From contig BAABWY010000002.1 of the NCBI GenBank assembly GCA_040367435.1, positions 186,001 through 250,000 on the forward strand: 64,000 nucleotides of DNA, read 5' to 3'. Both the position numbers and the translations under genes were made by a program. This document shows positions 8,386-18,038 of the stretch, piece by piece. Positions within the stretch are counted from its first letter, which is position 1. Each line of letters starts with the position of its first letter. This DNA comes from Hyphomicrobiales bacterium 4NK60-0047b (GTDB taxonomy: Bacteria; Pseudomonadota; Alphaproteobacteria; Rhizobiales; HXMU1428-3). The notes below the pieces were generated by a model. The model was not told where the DNA came from. It searched no databases and saw nothing but the letters and a program-made list of their open reading frames with translations.

Positions 8386-9174
8386 ATGAAAGCTTTAAGA
8401 ATAGCAGCTACAGGAATGCAAGCCCAAGAGCTAAACGTCGAAGTTATTTCAAATAACATCGCCAACATGCGCACAACAGGCTTCAAACAAGTTCGCGCAG
8501 AATTTCAGGATCTTCTCTATCAAGATATCCGCCGCGTTGGTGCAAACTCCTCTGCAAGCGGTAACATCATTCCAACCGGTGTTCAAGTTGGTTACGGTGT
8601 AAAAACAGGTGCGACAGCCCGTGTCATGACACAAGGTAACTTACAACAAACTGGCAAAGAACTTGATGTCGCAATCAGAGGTGAAGGCTTCTTTTCCGTA
8701 CAAACACCAGATGGCCAAACCGCCTATACAAGAGACGGTTCATTTGAATTAGATGCAAACGGTAACCTCGTCACTCTAGATGGCTTTCAAGTTCAACCTA
8801 ACATCACGGTTCCAAATAACGCCCGCTCAATCACCATCAACCGAGAAGGCGAAGTTCAAGCGCTACTCGGCACAGCAACAGCGCCAACAAATCTCGGCCA
8901 AATCCAGCTCTCACGTTTTGTAAACAAAGCGGGCCTTCAATCAATTGGTGACAACCTTTATCTTGAAACACCCGCCAGCGGCGCAGCAATTGACGGCACT
9001 GCAGATGCAGCTGGCTTTGGCTCCATCTCACAAAATTTCCTAGAAAACTCTAACGTAAACGCAGTGTCTGAATTATCAGACCTAATCTCAGCGCAAAGAG
9101 CATATGAAATGAACGCCAAAGTGATCAGTGCATCTGATGAAATGATGCAAGCTAGTGCCAGCATTGTTCGCTAA
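8386..9174 (+). CDS. flgG: Flagellar distal rod protein FlgG
   Basis: 262 residues, the normal FlgG length. The N-terminal signature is SNNIANMRTTGFKQVRAEF (~23-41), the middle DVAIRGEGFFSV segment is typical, and the C-terminus reads NVNAVSELSDLISAQRAYEMN, which is diagnostic. FlgG builds the distal rod. The ATG is preceded by AGAGG inside repeat A copy 5. A leader made of B and A repeats separates it from flgF, so flgG may be regulated apart from flgF. Confidence 0.97.
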   Translation: MKALRIAATGMQAQELNVEVISNNIANMRTTGFKQVRAEFQDLLYQDIRRVGANSSASGNIIPTGVQVGYGVKTGATARVMTQGNLQQTGKELDVAIRGEGFFSVQTPDGQTAYTRDGSFELDANGNLVTLDGFQVQPNITVPNNARSITINREGEVQALLGTATAPTNLGQIQLSRFVNKAGLQSIGDNLYLETPASGAAIDGTADAAGFGSISQNFLENSNVNAVSELSDLISAQRAYEMNAKVISASDEMMQASASIVR

Positions 9175-9239
9175 AAACAAATAACTTAAGTCACAAACTT
9201 ACTCACTAAGTCAAAGAAACTAGAAAGAAAGGATAAAAA

Positions 9240-10307
9240 ATGATAGCCGTGATCTCAAACTGCTTTAGAAATTGCAATTCAATTAAGGTATCAAAATCAA
9301 CAGCTTTGGCCTTAACAACAGTGCTGTCTTATTTTGTTTTTTCATTTCCAGCAACTGCGTTTAGTGCCGAAATCTTAAAATTAAAAACAAACATTGAAGT
9401 TCAAAAAGACATTGTCACCCTTGGTGATATTTTTGAAAATATGAGCAGATATCGCTCTGAAGCAATTTTCAAAAGCCCAGCCCTCGGCCGTCAAGGAACT
9501 GTTCGTATCGAGCGTTTAATTGAAGCAGCTGAACGGTATGACTTCACGTTTGACACCCCTCTTAATTTGAAAAAAATTAAAATCTCACGTCCTGCTCGTG
9601 AAATAAAATCAAAGCAAATAAAAGCTATGATTTTAGAAAAAATTCAAAAAGAAAATGAATATGCAAAATCAACAAACCTAAATCATTTTAAAGAAACAAA
9701 AACCAAACTTACTTTCAATACACCCTTAAAATCCATTATGGTTCCACTTAATTTTTCGGGCGAACTTAAATTCAAAAAATTCACATACAATAAATTTCGC
9801 GGTACGTTTCAAGCAATCATTCAACCAAAAGAAGCCACTCAAAAAAGTTTCTTGGAAAAGCTAACTGGTAAAACACAAACTGTAGTTGTTCACGCAGTGA
9901 TAAAACGCGGCATTAAAAAAGGTGAAACCATTGACGCATCAGATGTTGAACTCGCCGAATTTTCGCCGCGCCGCGTGCCAAGAAATGCCCTACAAACAAA
10001 AGAACAATTAGTCGGTATGATTGCGAGTAAAAGACTAAGAGCTGGCAGTATCATTCGCTCATCAGATATCGAAATAAGAAAAGTCATTAAAAAAGATCAA
10101 CTCGTAACACTCGTTTTACAGAAACCTGGATTGAGCCTAAAAACGCAAGGAAAAGCCGTAACAAGCGCCAGTTTGAATGAAACTATAACTGTAATGAACA
10201 TCCAATCAAAACGTGTCATCCATGGCATCGTAAAAGGTCCAGGCCTCGTCATGGTTCAAACCAATAATTATCAAATTAAACCGCTGAAAACTGCCCATTT
10301 AAATTAA
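9240..10307 (+). CDS. flgA: Flagellar P-ring assembly protein FlgA
   Basis: 355 residues, with a signal peptide (hydrophobic ~20-42) and a long N-terminal region before the SAF/ChapFlgA domain (~205-345, VKGPG and LVTLVL strands). FlgA is the periplasmic chaperone for P-ring subunit FlgI. The ATG has AAAGGA 7 bp upstream. It lies 65 bp after flgG and 51 bp before flgH. flgI, often found between flgA and flgH in related species, is absent here and must lie elsewhere. Confidence 0.92.
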   Translation: MIAVISNCFRNCNSIKVSKSTALALTTVLSYFVFSFPATAFSAEILKLKTNIEVQKDIVTLGDIFENMSRYRSEAIFKSPALGRQGTVRIERLIEAAERYDFTFDTPLNLKKIKISRPAREIKSKQIKAMILEKIQKENEYAKSTNLNHFKETKTKLTFNTPLKSIMVPLNFSGELKFKKFTYNKFRGTFQAIIQPKEATQKSFLEKLTGKTQTVVVHAVIKRGIKKGETIDASDVELAEFSPRRVPRNALQTKEQLVGMIASKRLRAGSIIRSSDIEIRKVIKKDQLVTLVLQKPGLSLKTQGKAVTSASLNETITVMNIQSKRVIHGIVKGPGLVMVQTNNYQIKPLKTAHLN

Positions 10308-10358
10308 CCAAAACTAACATTCTATCACCAGTAATTTACGAACAAATGAGAGAAGCAC

Positions 10359-11156
10359 ATGTACCGCGCCCTGTATAAAGTCATGTATAATGTAAAGCGT
10401 AAAATAAAGTTACAAAATTGCGTTAAGGCTCTGTTGCTTGTCATAATGGCGATGACATCCGCTGGCTGTTCCCACTTGGATAAAATTTCCGACATCGGTG
10501 AAACCCCAAAACTATCTGCTATTGAAAGCCCCAAATCAAAACCGGGCTACAAACCTGTCAGCATGCCGATGCCAGAACCAGAGGCTGTGAGTTACAATCC
10601 AAACTCACTATGGCGAAACGGATCTAGATCTTTCTTTAAAGATCAGCGTGCAAGAAAAGTTGGAGATATCATCACAGTGATGATTGAAATAACCGACAAA
10701 GCTGAAATAGATAATGAAAGCACACGAGATCGATCAGGAACAACTTCAGCAGGCATTGATGCATTAGCTGGCTATAAGGCCGTATTGCAAAGCATTCTCC
10801 CTAACTCCGCAGATCCAACAAACTTGGTAAATGTAAACTCATCTCATTCTGACAAAGGTTCAGGAACGGTTGACCGTGAAGAAACATTAACCACTAAAAT
10901 GGCTGCTGTTGTCATGCAAGAACTACCAAATGGCAACCTCGTCATAGAAGGACGCCAAGAAGTCAGGGTCAATCATGAAATAAGAGAAATCATTGTCGCC
11001 GGTGTCATCAGACCTGAAGATGTCAGCTCAATTAATACAATTGATATTTCAAAAATTGCTGAAGCCAGAGTCTCCTATGGTGGCAGAGGACATATAACAA
11101 ATGTTCAGGCTCCCCGTTACGGCAGCCAGGTACTAGATATACTACTTCCGTTCTAG
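10359..11156 (+). CDS. flgH: Flagellar L-ring lipoprotein FlgH
   Basis: 265 residues. A lipoprotein signal with lipobox TSAGC places the acylated cysteine at ~37. The mature protein carries SLWRNGSRSFFKDQRARKVGDIITV (paraphrased by its WRNGS and DQRARKVGD parts) and ends RYGSQVLDILLPF-like, both hallmarks of FlgH. It forms the outer-membrane L ring. It is last in the rightward flagellar set and is followed by an intrinsic terminator. Confidence 0.96.
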   Translation: MYRALYKVMYNVKRKIKLQNCVKALLLVIMAMTSAGCSHLDKISDIGETPKLSAIESPKSKPGYKPVSMPMPEPEAVSYNPNSLWRNGSRSFFKDQRARKVGDIITVMIEITDKAEIDNESTRDRSGTTSAGIDALAGYKAVLQSILPNSADPTNLVNVNSSHSDKGSGTVDREETLTTKMAAVVMQELPNGNLVIEGRQEVRVNHEIREIIVAGVIRPEDVSSINTIDISKIAEARVSYGGRGHITNVQAPRYGSQVLDILLPF

Positions 11157-11179
11157 ATTAAAAAATTCTAAAAAAACTT

Positions 11180-11217
11180 ACGGCCTGGCTTTACATTTAA
11201 AGTTCAGGCCGTTTCTA
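11180..11217 (+). terminator. Terminator after flgH
   Basis: Perfect stem ACGGCCTG/CAGGCCGT followed by TTTCT, 24 bp after the flgH stop. Confidence 0.75.
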
Positions 11218-11268
11218 CGTCAGCTAACTAAAGTACCGCCAACCAAAATAATATCAGTAATAATCGGT

Positions 11269-11288
11269 ATTTGACTAATCAGTCAAAT
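11269..11288. promoter_or_regulatory. Candidate operator of the TetR-RND operon
   Basis: ATTTGACT-AATC-AGTCAAAT is an 8+8 perfect inverted repeat 33 bp upstream of the TetR start. Its position and TetR-like size suggest autoregulation of tetR and the pump genes. Confidence 0.6.
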
Positions 11289-11321
11289 ATATGTAGGTTG
11301 CAAAATTAAAGGGACTAAGAT

Positions 11322-11957
11322 ATGGGTCGTGCACCAACAAATACCAAACTCAGATTATTAGAAACAGCTCACGAACTTATCTGGCGCAATTCATATGGTG
11401 CGGTCAGCGTTGATGGCATCTGTGAAAAAGCAAATGTTAAAAAGGGTAGTTTTTATCATTATTTTCCAAGCAAGGCTGATCTAGCCATTGCTTCGATTGA
11501 TTGGTGGATGACAAATACAATTCCATTTCTTGATGATATCTTTTCGCCCTCTCGGCATCCCATAGATAGGTTCACACTTTTAATAGATTTTATCTATGAA
11601 AAACAAGAAGATATGAGAATTGAGTTTGGCCAGGTTTGTGGCTGTCCATTTATAACACTTGGCTCTGAACTCGCCGCACAAGATGAAATTATTGGCGCTA
11701 AAATCAGCGCCATCACACAACAAAAAATGTCGTACTACGAAAACGCCCTAAGAGACATGATCGCCTTGGGCCTAATTGATGAAAATGCAGACGTAAAGTT
11801 AAAAGCTGAAGAAATTTATGCCTTTATCACCGGAAATATGATGTTGGCCCGTATCAAGAATGACCTGAAGTTTATGAAAACCAGTCTAAAACCGTCTTTG
11901 ATGAACTTGATAGGCGTTGAATTATCAGCCGAAGACTTAAAAAAATTGACCATTTAG
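11322..11957 (+). CDS. TetR-family regulator of the adjacent RND pump
   Basis: 211 residues. The N-terminal TetR helix-turn-helix is clear (residues ~25-55, VDGICEKANVKKGSFYHYF), followed by a helical ligand-binding domain. It is the first gene of a TetR/membrane-fusion/RND operon, 38 bp before the fusion protein, with a palindromic operator upstream. I infer a repressor released by a pump substrate. The ligand cannot be read from the sequence. Confidence 0.9.
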   Translation: MGRAPTNTKLRLLETAHELIWRNSYGAVSVDGICEKANVKKGSFYHYFPSKADLAIASIDWWMTNTIPFLDDIFSPSRHPIDRFTLLIDFIYEKQEDMRIEFGQVCGCPFITLGSELAAQDEIIGAKISAITQQKMSYYENALRDMIALGLIDENADVKLKAEEIYAFITGNMMLARIKNDLKFMKTSLKPSLMNLIGVELSAEDLKKLTI

Positions 11958-11995
11958 TAAACTAATTTTACAAATTCAAATAGAGGGATCAAGAC

Positions 11996-13225
11996 GTGAG
12001 TATTTTGAAGAAAACAGCTGGACAATTGCTACCCATAGCATGTGTAAGCCTGGCGCTTGTCTCCTTCTACACCAACACATCAAATGGTGCACAAGAAGAA
12101 CAGCCCTCAGATAAAAAATCCAAAGCTGTAACAGAAACTAAGAAACCTTCCAAAAAAGCTCCCATCCGCAAAGCTGCGCCAAAAGGCATGCCAGTAGATG
12201 TTACCATAGTAAAATCTGAAACCATTCAGGTATGGAGCCAATATTCAGGTCGTGTGGTTGCTGTCGATCGTGCTCAATTACGTCCACAAGTCAGCGGGCG
12301 CATCACTGAAATTCGCTTTAAAGATGGGCAAAATGTAAACAAAGGCGATATACTCATTGTCATTGACCCTCGTCCTTATGAAGCCAATCTAAAGCAAGCT
12401 CAAGCCACGTTAACAACAGCCAAAACTCAGGTTACTTTAGCTGAGAAAGAATTTAAGCGCGCCAAATCTCTCGTCGCCAAAAAAGCCGTATCGGAAAGCA
12501 TTTTAGATACACGAAGAAATAACTTCATTGTTGCCAAAGCTAATTTGTTACGAGCTGAAGCAGGTGTGGATACAGCAAAAATCAACATTGATTACGCCTT
12601 TGTGAAAGCTCCCATTTCTGGCAAAGTCAGCCGTGCCGAAATTACAGAAGGTAACTTGGTTCAAGCTGGAGTTAACGCACCACTTCTAACATCCATCATT
12701 TCAAACAAAAAAGTTTATGTTGATTTTGAGGTTGATGAACAAACTTACATCAAAACAGCAAGAGCAACACCTGAAGGAGCTCTAAATAAAATTCCGGTGC
12801 GAGTAAAACTCTCTGAAGGAAAAAATCAGCAAGCTGGAAACCTCCATAGCTTTGACAATCAAATAGATCAATCAACTGGAACCATCAGAGGCCGCGCGTT
12901 ATTTGAAAACAAACAAAAACTATTGCTACCCGGCATGTCAGTCACTGTTCAAATGGGTGTTTCCAATTCGCAAAACATCAAACAAATCGCCATAACAGAG
13001 CGTGCCATTGGCACAGATCAAGATAGAAAATTTGTCTATGTCGTCAGTAAGAAGAACACCGCAGAATATAGAGAAGTGACGATTGGAGCGAATATAGGTG
13101 GGCGCCGCCTCATAACCTCAGGTTTAAAAGAAAATGATGTGGTTATTGTCGAAGGTTTGGCCCGCATTCGCCCCAATATGCCAGTTGCCCCCAAAATAAA
13201 ACCATTAAAAACAGCTCAAAAATAG
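11996..13225 (+). CDS. RND efflux periplasmic adaptor (HlyD/MexE-like)
   Basis: 409 residues from a GTG start with AGAGGG upstream. It has an N-terminal hydrophobic export signal, a Lys/Pro-rich linker, a lipoyl/barrel-sandwich half (LRPQVSGRITEI, ~95-107), a coiled-coil hairpin (~125-185), the second lipoyl half (VKAPISGKVSR) and beta-barrel/membrane-proximal domains. It links the inner-membrane RND transporter to an outer-membrane channel. No TolC-type channel gene lies nearby, so a shared channel encoded elsewhere is likely. No lipobox is evident. Confidence 0.93.
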   Translation: MSILKKTAGQLLPIACVSLALVSFYTNTSNGAQEEQPSDKKSKAVTETKKPSKKAPIRKAAPKGMPVDVTIVKSETIQVWSQYSGRVVAVDRAQLRPQVSGRITEIRFKDGQNVNKGDILIVIDPRPYEANLKQAQATLTTAKTQVTLAEKEFKRAKSLVAKKAVSESILDTRRNNFIVAKANLLRAEAGVDTAKINIDYAFVKAPISGKVSRAEITEGNLVQAGVNAPLLTSIISNKKVYVDFEVDEQTYIKTARATPEGALNKIPVRVKLSEGKNQQAGNLHSFDNQIDQSTGTIRGRALFENKQKLLLPGMSVTVQMGVSNSQNIKQIAITERAIGTDQDRKFVYVVSKKNTAEYREVTIGANIGGRRLITSGLKENDVVIVEGLARIRPNMPVAPKIKPLKTAQK

Positions 13226-13331
13226 AAATAGGCATCTGAAACTCAAGTTAAATCAAATGCTCTAAATATGTTCGCTCAACTTGATTTTTATCATTAGTTC
13301 AGCATGAATAAAATGCTTAGAAAGTAAACGT

Positions 13332-16300
13332 ATGAATTTCTCCAGTCACTTTATCGACCGGCCTATTTTTGCCGGTGTTATATCGTTTATTATCTTTTTT
13401 CTTGGCCTGATAGCCATGTTCCAACTCCCTATTTCTGAATATCCAGAAGTAGCCCCTCCCTCTGTCCAGATCACAGCTCAATTTCCTGGTGCCAACCCAA
13501 CAGTGATTGCGAAAACAGTCGCAACCCCTCTTGAGGAACAAATCAATGGCGTGGAAAATCTGCTTTATATGAACTCATTAGCAACCACAGATGGCCGCCT
13601 TTCCATCACTGTAACATTCGCCATCGGCACAGATGTTGACCTTGCCCAACAGCTCGTACAAAACCGTGTTTCACAAGCTCTCCCCCGCTTGCCAGAAGTA
13701 ACACGGCAACTAGGCGTAACTGTTGTCAAAAGTTCTCCAGACCTAACAATGGTCGTTCATCTCACGTCACCAAAAGCCAGATATGACATGCTCTATCTGC
13801 GAAACTACGCAACTCTGAATATAAAAGATCAATTAGGAAAAATCGCTGGCGTCGGATCCGTACGCCTTTTTGGATCAGGCGACTATGCCATGCGCGTATG
13901 GCTCAATCCAAACCGCATCGCAGAACGCGGCATGACAGCAAATGAGGTTGTCACAGCCATACGCAATCAAAATGTTCAGGTCGCTGCTGGTATCATCGGC
14001 GGCCCACCTTATAGTCAAAACACACAAATTCAGTTACCAGTAAATGCTCAAGGCCGTTTAAAAAATCCAAAAGAATTTGAAAAAATCATCATCAAACGAG
14101 ATGAAAATGGAGTCATTACCAGACTTAGCGATGTTGCCTGGGTCGAACTTGATGCCCAGACCTATGCCCTACGCTCATTGTTAAACAATAAAGAAGCTGT
14201 CGCCATCCCGATTTTTGCACAAGCCGGAGCGAACGCGCTGAACATCTCTGATAATGTACGTAAAACCATGGCAGAACTCAAAAAGAGATTCCCCGAAGAT
14301 GTCGATTATACAATTGTCTATGACCCAACCGTTTTTGTGAGAAACTCAATCACCAGCGTGATTAAAACTTTACTAGAAGCCATCGCTCTCGTCGTCATTG
14401 TTGTCATTGTCTTTCTCCAAACATGGCGCGCTTCAATCATTCCATTATTAGCAGTACCCGTTTCAATCGTCGGCACTTTTGCAATCATGCTGCCCTTAGG
14501 CTTTTCAATAAATGTGCTCTCTCTCTTTGGCCTGATTTTAGCTGTCGGCATTGTGGTTGATGACGCCATCGTTGTAGTTGAAAATGTTGAGCGAAACATA
14601 GAAGACGGCAAAAACCCAAGAGACGCCACAATCCAAGCCATGAAAGAGGTAACCGGCCCCATCATAGCAACGTCTCTCGTAGTCGCAGGTGTCTTCATTC
14701 CCCTTGCTTTCATTAGCGGCCTAACCGGTATGTTCTACAAGCAATTCGCTCTCACCATTGTGATAGCCACATTTATCTCAACCTTAAATTCACTCACACT
14801 AAGCCCAGCTATGTCAGCCCTTTTACTAAAAAGCCATGATGCTAAAAAAGATTGGCTAACAAGGTCTATGGATAAGGCTTTTGGCTGGTTTTTTAGAATT
14901 TTTAATTGGTCATTTAACAAAGGGCAAAACGGATATGCAAAAAGCATAAGAGCCTTCGGCATGCGCAAAGGCATCATGATGACTCTTTTCGCCATTTTAG
15001 TCGGCGCTACTTATTTCAGTTTCAGTCTGGTCCCACCAGGCTTTGTTCCAGCACAAGATAAAAAATATCTCATTTCATTCGCACAGCTCCCAGCTGGGGC
15101 CACACTAGACCGCACTCAAAACGTCATGAAAAAGATGGCTGAAATCGCCATGAAAGAAAAAGGCGTCGCAAATGCAGTTCAATTCCCTGGTCTTTCCGTG
15201 AACGGTTTTGTTAATTCCTCAAGCGCTGGTATCATGTTCATCCCACTTGATGACTTTGAAGATAGAAGAGACAAAAGCTTAAGTGCCGGTGCCATCGCAC
15301 AAAGGCTACAAGGGCAGTTCAACAATATCGACAAAGCGTTTATTGCTATTTTCCCGCCCCCTCCAGTGAGAGGGCTTGGCACAACAGGTGGTTTTAAACT
15401 TCAAATTCAGGATAGAGGCAATCTTGGCTATCAAGCACTAGATAATGCCGTGAAAGAAGTCATGGGCAAGGCCTGGCAAAACCCAGCCCTATCGCGCGTT
15501 TACTCAAACTACAACGTCAACGTTCCGCAATTATTTGCTGATTTAGATCGCACCAAAGCCCAGCAGCTTGGCATCCCAATCAATGAAATTTTCAGAACGA
15601 TGCAAATCTATCTCGGCTCGATCTATGTTAATGATTTTAATCAGTTTGGCCGCACCTATCAGGTCATCGCGCAAGCTGATAAACCCTATAGGGCAACAGC
15701 AAAAGATATTTTGAGTTTAAAAACAAAAAACGCTGAAGGCAAAATGATCCCATTAGGTTCAGTGATGAAAGTCAGTGAAACTTTTGGCCCTGATACAGCC
15801 TCAAGATATAATGCGTTTCGAGCCGCAGACTTAAACGGCAACCCAGGTCCTGGCTATTCATCCGGTCAGGCTCAAGCGGCAATCACCAAAATCTTAAATG
15901 AAACATTACCTCAAGGAATTAGCTTTGAATGGACAGAGCTCACCTATCAGCAAATCTTGGCGGGCAACACTGCTATCTTTATTTTCCCATTATGTATCTT
16001 TTTGGTGTTCCTAATCTTGGCCGCTCAATATGAGAGTTTAACACAGCCTCTAGCTGTGATCCTTATTGTTCCTATGAGCATTCTCTCAGCCATATTAGGA
16101 GTTTATATCAGTGGCGGGGATAACAATATCTTCACACAAATTAGTCTTTTTGTACTGGCCGCTCTTGCGTGCAAAAATGCAATTCTCATCGTTGAATTTG
16201 CAAATGAATTAGAGAATGAGGGGCTAACTCCCCTAAAAGCTGCAGTGGAAGCAAGCCGCTTGCGGTTACGTCCCATTCTCATGACTTCTTTTGCATTCAT

Positions 16301-16514
16301 CATGGGAGTGCTCCCTCTTGTACTAAGTGAGGGCGCCGGTTCAGAAATGCGCCAAGCAATCGGAGTGGCCGTATTCTCCGGTATGCTTGGCGTAACCTTC
16401 TTCGGTCTAATCTTCACACCTGTTTTTTATGTTTTATTACGGGAATTTGAAATAAAATTAGTTGGTAAAAAAGAAGATCAGTCTAATCAATCAATTTCCG
16501 AAGCAGCCGAATAA
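13332..16514 (+). CDS. RND multidrug efflux permease (AcrB/MexF type)
   Basis: 1060 residues, the usual HAE-1 length. Twelve transmembrane helices and two large periplasmic loops are evident. TM4 carries the proton-relay motif GIVVDDAIVVVENVERN (~400-416). The N-terminus FSSHFIDRPIFAGVIS is typical of the family. It works with the adaptor gene 106 bp upstream as a proton-driven drug exporter. Closest by general pattern to the MexF/OqxB group; the substrate is unknown. Confidence 0.95.
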   Translation: MNFSSHFIDRPIFAGVISFIIFFLGLIAMFQLPISEYPEVAPPSVQITAQFPGANPTVIAKTVATPLEEQINGVENLLYMNSLATTDGRLSITVTFAIGTDVDLAQQLVQNRVSQALPRLPEVTRQLGVTVVKSSPDLTMVVHLTSPKARYDMLYLRNYATLNIKDQLGKIAGVGSVRLFGSGDYAMRVWLNPNRIAERGMTANEVVTAIRNQNVQVAAGIIGGPPYSQNTQIQLPVNAQGRLKNPKEFEKIIIKRDENGVITRLSDVAWVELDAQTYALRSLLNNKEAVAIPIFAQAGANALNISDNVRKTMAELKKRFPEDVDYTIVYDPTVFVRNSITSVIKTLLEAIALVVIVVIVFLQTWRASIIPLLAVPVSIVGTFAIMLPLGFSINVLSLFGLILAVGIVVDDAIVVVENVERNIEDGKNPRDATIQAMKEVTGPIIATSLVVAGVFIPLAFISGLTGMFYKQFALTIVIATFISTLNSLTLSPAMSALLLKSHDAKKDWLTRSMDKAFGWFFRIFNWSFNKGQNGYAKSIRAFGMRKGIMMTLFAILVGATYFSFSLVPPGFVPAQDKKYLISFAQLPAGATLDRTQNVMKKMAEIAMKEKGVANAVQFPGLSVNGFVNSSSAGIMFIPLDDFEDRRDKSLSAGAIAQRLQGQFNNIDKAFIAIFPPPPVRGLGTTGGFKLQIQDRGNLGYQALDNAVKEVMGKAWQNPALSRVYSNYNVNVPQLFADLDRTKAQQLGIPINEIFRTMQIYLGSIYVNDFNQFGRTYQVIAQADKPYRATAKDILSLKTKNAEGKMIPLGSVMKVSETFGPDTASRYNAFRAADLNGNPGPGYSSGQAQAAITKILNETLPQGISFEWTELTYQQILAGNTAIFIFPLCIFLVFLILAAQYESLTQPLAVILIVPMSILSAILGVYISGGDNNIFTQISLFVLAALACKNAILIVEFANELENEGLTPLKAAVEASRLRLRPILMTSFAFIMGVLPLVLSEGAGSEMRQAIGVAVFSGMLGVTFFGLIFTPVFYVLLREFEIKLVGKKEDQSNQSISEAAE

Positions 16515-16527
16515 TTGAAATCAAACC

Positions 16528-16562
16528 TCAAACATCATAGGTTTTTACCTATGGTGTTTGAA
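16528..16562. terminator. Bidirectional terminator between RND and TetR genes
   Basis: CAAACA-CATAGGT pairs with ACCTATG-TGTTTG around a T-rich loop, between convergent genes. The stop codon of the leftward TetR gene lies inside the stem. Confidence 0.7.
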
Positions 16563-17172
16563 AACCTATTTGTTTCAAAAATGATGTACACATAGCGAAC
16601 AAAGTTTCTTCATTAGCCCCGCCTTTAGAAAAAAGAGAAAAACCACTTAAAAACGCCATAACCAAATTCGCAGTGATCTCAGCATTGGTATCCTTGGGCA
16701 ATTCTTTTTGCCGTACAGCTTGCTCAATAAGACGAATAATTATGGCTCGTTTTTGTTCCATTAGATTGGCCAGCTCTAGTCCAACTGCTGTCTCATCACC
16801 TGCCAACTCAGAAAAACAATTCACTGTAAAGCATCCACGTTTTTTCTCCTCACTCGCCCGCAGTTTCGCAGCATGAGCAAAAACTTGATAAAAAACCGGC
16901 CCAACTGGATCCCCGTCTTTAACCTTGGTGAACATAACATCAGGTGTTGAGCTAGAATAGTTACCAAGCGCTTCAAAAAACAAAGCCTCTTTGCTTTTAA
17001 AGCTATTATAAAGACTTGCACGCGTCAGGCCTGTCGCAGTTGCAATTTCATTAAAAGATAAATCGCGATATCCCCGATCCCAAAATAAATGCATGACCTT
17101 CTCAATAAGTTGCTCACGATCAAAACTCCTCGGCCGACCAGCACCACGTTTATCATCCTTTAAAGATACCAT
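16549..17172 (-). CDS. TetR-family regulator (AcrR/NemR-like)
   Basis: 207 residues. HTH at ~28-60 (DLSFNEIATATGLTRASLYNSF) and a C-terminal domain of the TetR_C type seen in regulators of reductase operons; a conserved KKRGCFTVN segment holds a cysteine (~117). It is divergent from the peroxiredoxin-DUF1330-Old Yellow Enzyme operon, and two TACA/TGTA palindromes lie between them. By analogy with NemR-nemA I infer repression relieved by electrophiles acting on a cysteine. Confidence 0.88.
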   Translation of the reverse strand: MVSLKDDKRGAGRPRSFDREQLIEKVMHLFWDRGYRDLSFNEIATATGLTRASLYNSFKSKEALFFEALGNYSSSTPDVMFTKVKDGDPVGPVFYQVFAHAAKLRASEEKKRGCFTVNCFSELAGDETAVGLELANLMEQKRAIIIRLIEQAVRQKELPKDTNAEITANLVMAFLSGFSLFSKGGANEETLFAMCTSFLKQIGFQTP

Positions 17173-17228
17173 TTATAAATCCTCAATAGTCCATTTCAGA
17201 ACGACAATCTTATCACAACATAAATTTT

Positions 17229-17281
17229 ATACAAACCTGTACAATATAATTGACAATAACAATTTTATACAGCACTGTATA
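17229..17281. promoter_or_regulatory. Candidate TetR operators in divergent promoter
   Basis: TATACAG-CA-CTGTATA (17266-17281) is a near-perfect palindrome; a weaker related site TACA-AACC-TGTA lies at 17230-17241. Both are between the divergent TetR gene and the peroxiredoxin gene, where an autoregulatory repressor would bind. Confidence 0.6.
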
Positions 17282-17329
17282 TTTAATTTTATACAGATAT
17301 GAATAAATTAAATCACAGGACAATAAGCC

Positions 17330-18007
17330 ATGTCACTGAATCAAAAAATTCAAAGCACAATTAATAATTTTAGAGAAAACTTTCCTCCAGAACTTTCAGC
17401 TCTTATCGAGCAAGGGGCTGGGGAAATCAGTGCATTAGAAATTCTAGAAGTCGCTCTTAAAAAAGACGACAAAGCCCCCAACTTCACATTGGACGATAGA
17501 AAAGGTCAATCTCACACTCTCTCCTCTTACCTCTCGAATGGTCCCCTAGTCATCACCTTTTACCGCGGTGCCTGGTGCCCCTATTGCAACCTACAACTCG
17601 CAGCCTACAACGCTCACTTAAATGAAATCAATGAAGCTGGTGGCACCTTGGTTGCAGTCACCCCAGAAACTCCCGACGGTATCCCAACCTTCAGGGACTC
17701 AGGTGTACCAGACGAATTGAAAGACGCAATTGTAGAGGACACTGACTTTGATATCTTACATGACCCAGACAACAAACTCGGCAAACAATTCGGCCTGGAA
17801 TTTAAATTACCTGAAGCCCACATCAAACTTTTTGAATTGATGAATTTTGACATTGAAAAAGCAAACGGTAACACCAACTACACCTTCTCAGATCCAGCCA
17901 CTTACATCATCGGCACTGATGGCCTGATTAAATGGGCTTTTGTGCCAAACAATTATCGTAAACGCGCAAATCCCGAAGAAATCATCAATCAACTCAAAGC
18001 TCTCTAA
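17330..18007 (+). CDS. Peroxiredoxin-like AhpC/TSA-family protein
   Basis: 225 residues with a thioredoxin fold. The active-site segment is YRGAWCPYCN (~78-87), giving a CxxC pair where AhpC has a single peroxidatic cysteine followed by T/V-C. An N-terminal helical extension (~1-50) precedes the domain. AGGA lies before the ATG. First of a three-gene operon with DUF1330 and an Old Yellow Enzyme. I infer thiol-dependent detoxification of peroxides or reactive electrophiles. Confidence 0.88.
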   Translation: MSLNQKIQSTINNFRENFPPELSALIEQGAGEISALEILEVALKKDDKAPNFTLDDRKGQSHTLSSYLSNGPLVITFYRGAWCPYCNLQLAAYNAHLNEINEAGGTLVAVTPETPDGIPTFRDSGVPDELKDAIVEDTDFDILHDPDNKLGKQFGLEFKLPEAHIKLFELMNFDIEKANGNTNYTFSDPATYIIGTDGLIKWAFVPNNYRKRANPEEIINQLKAL

Positions 18008-18038
18008 AACCATCATTTAAACAACTAAGGACAAAACT

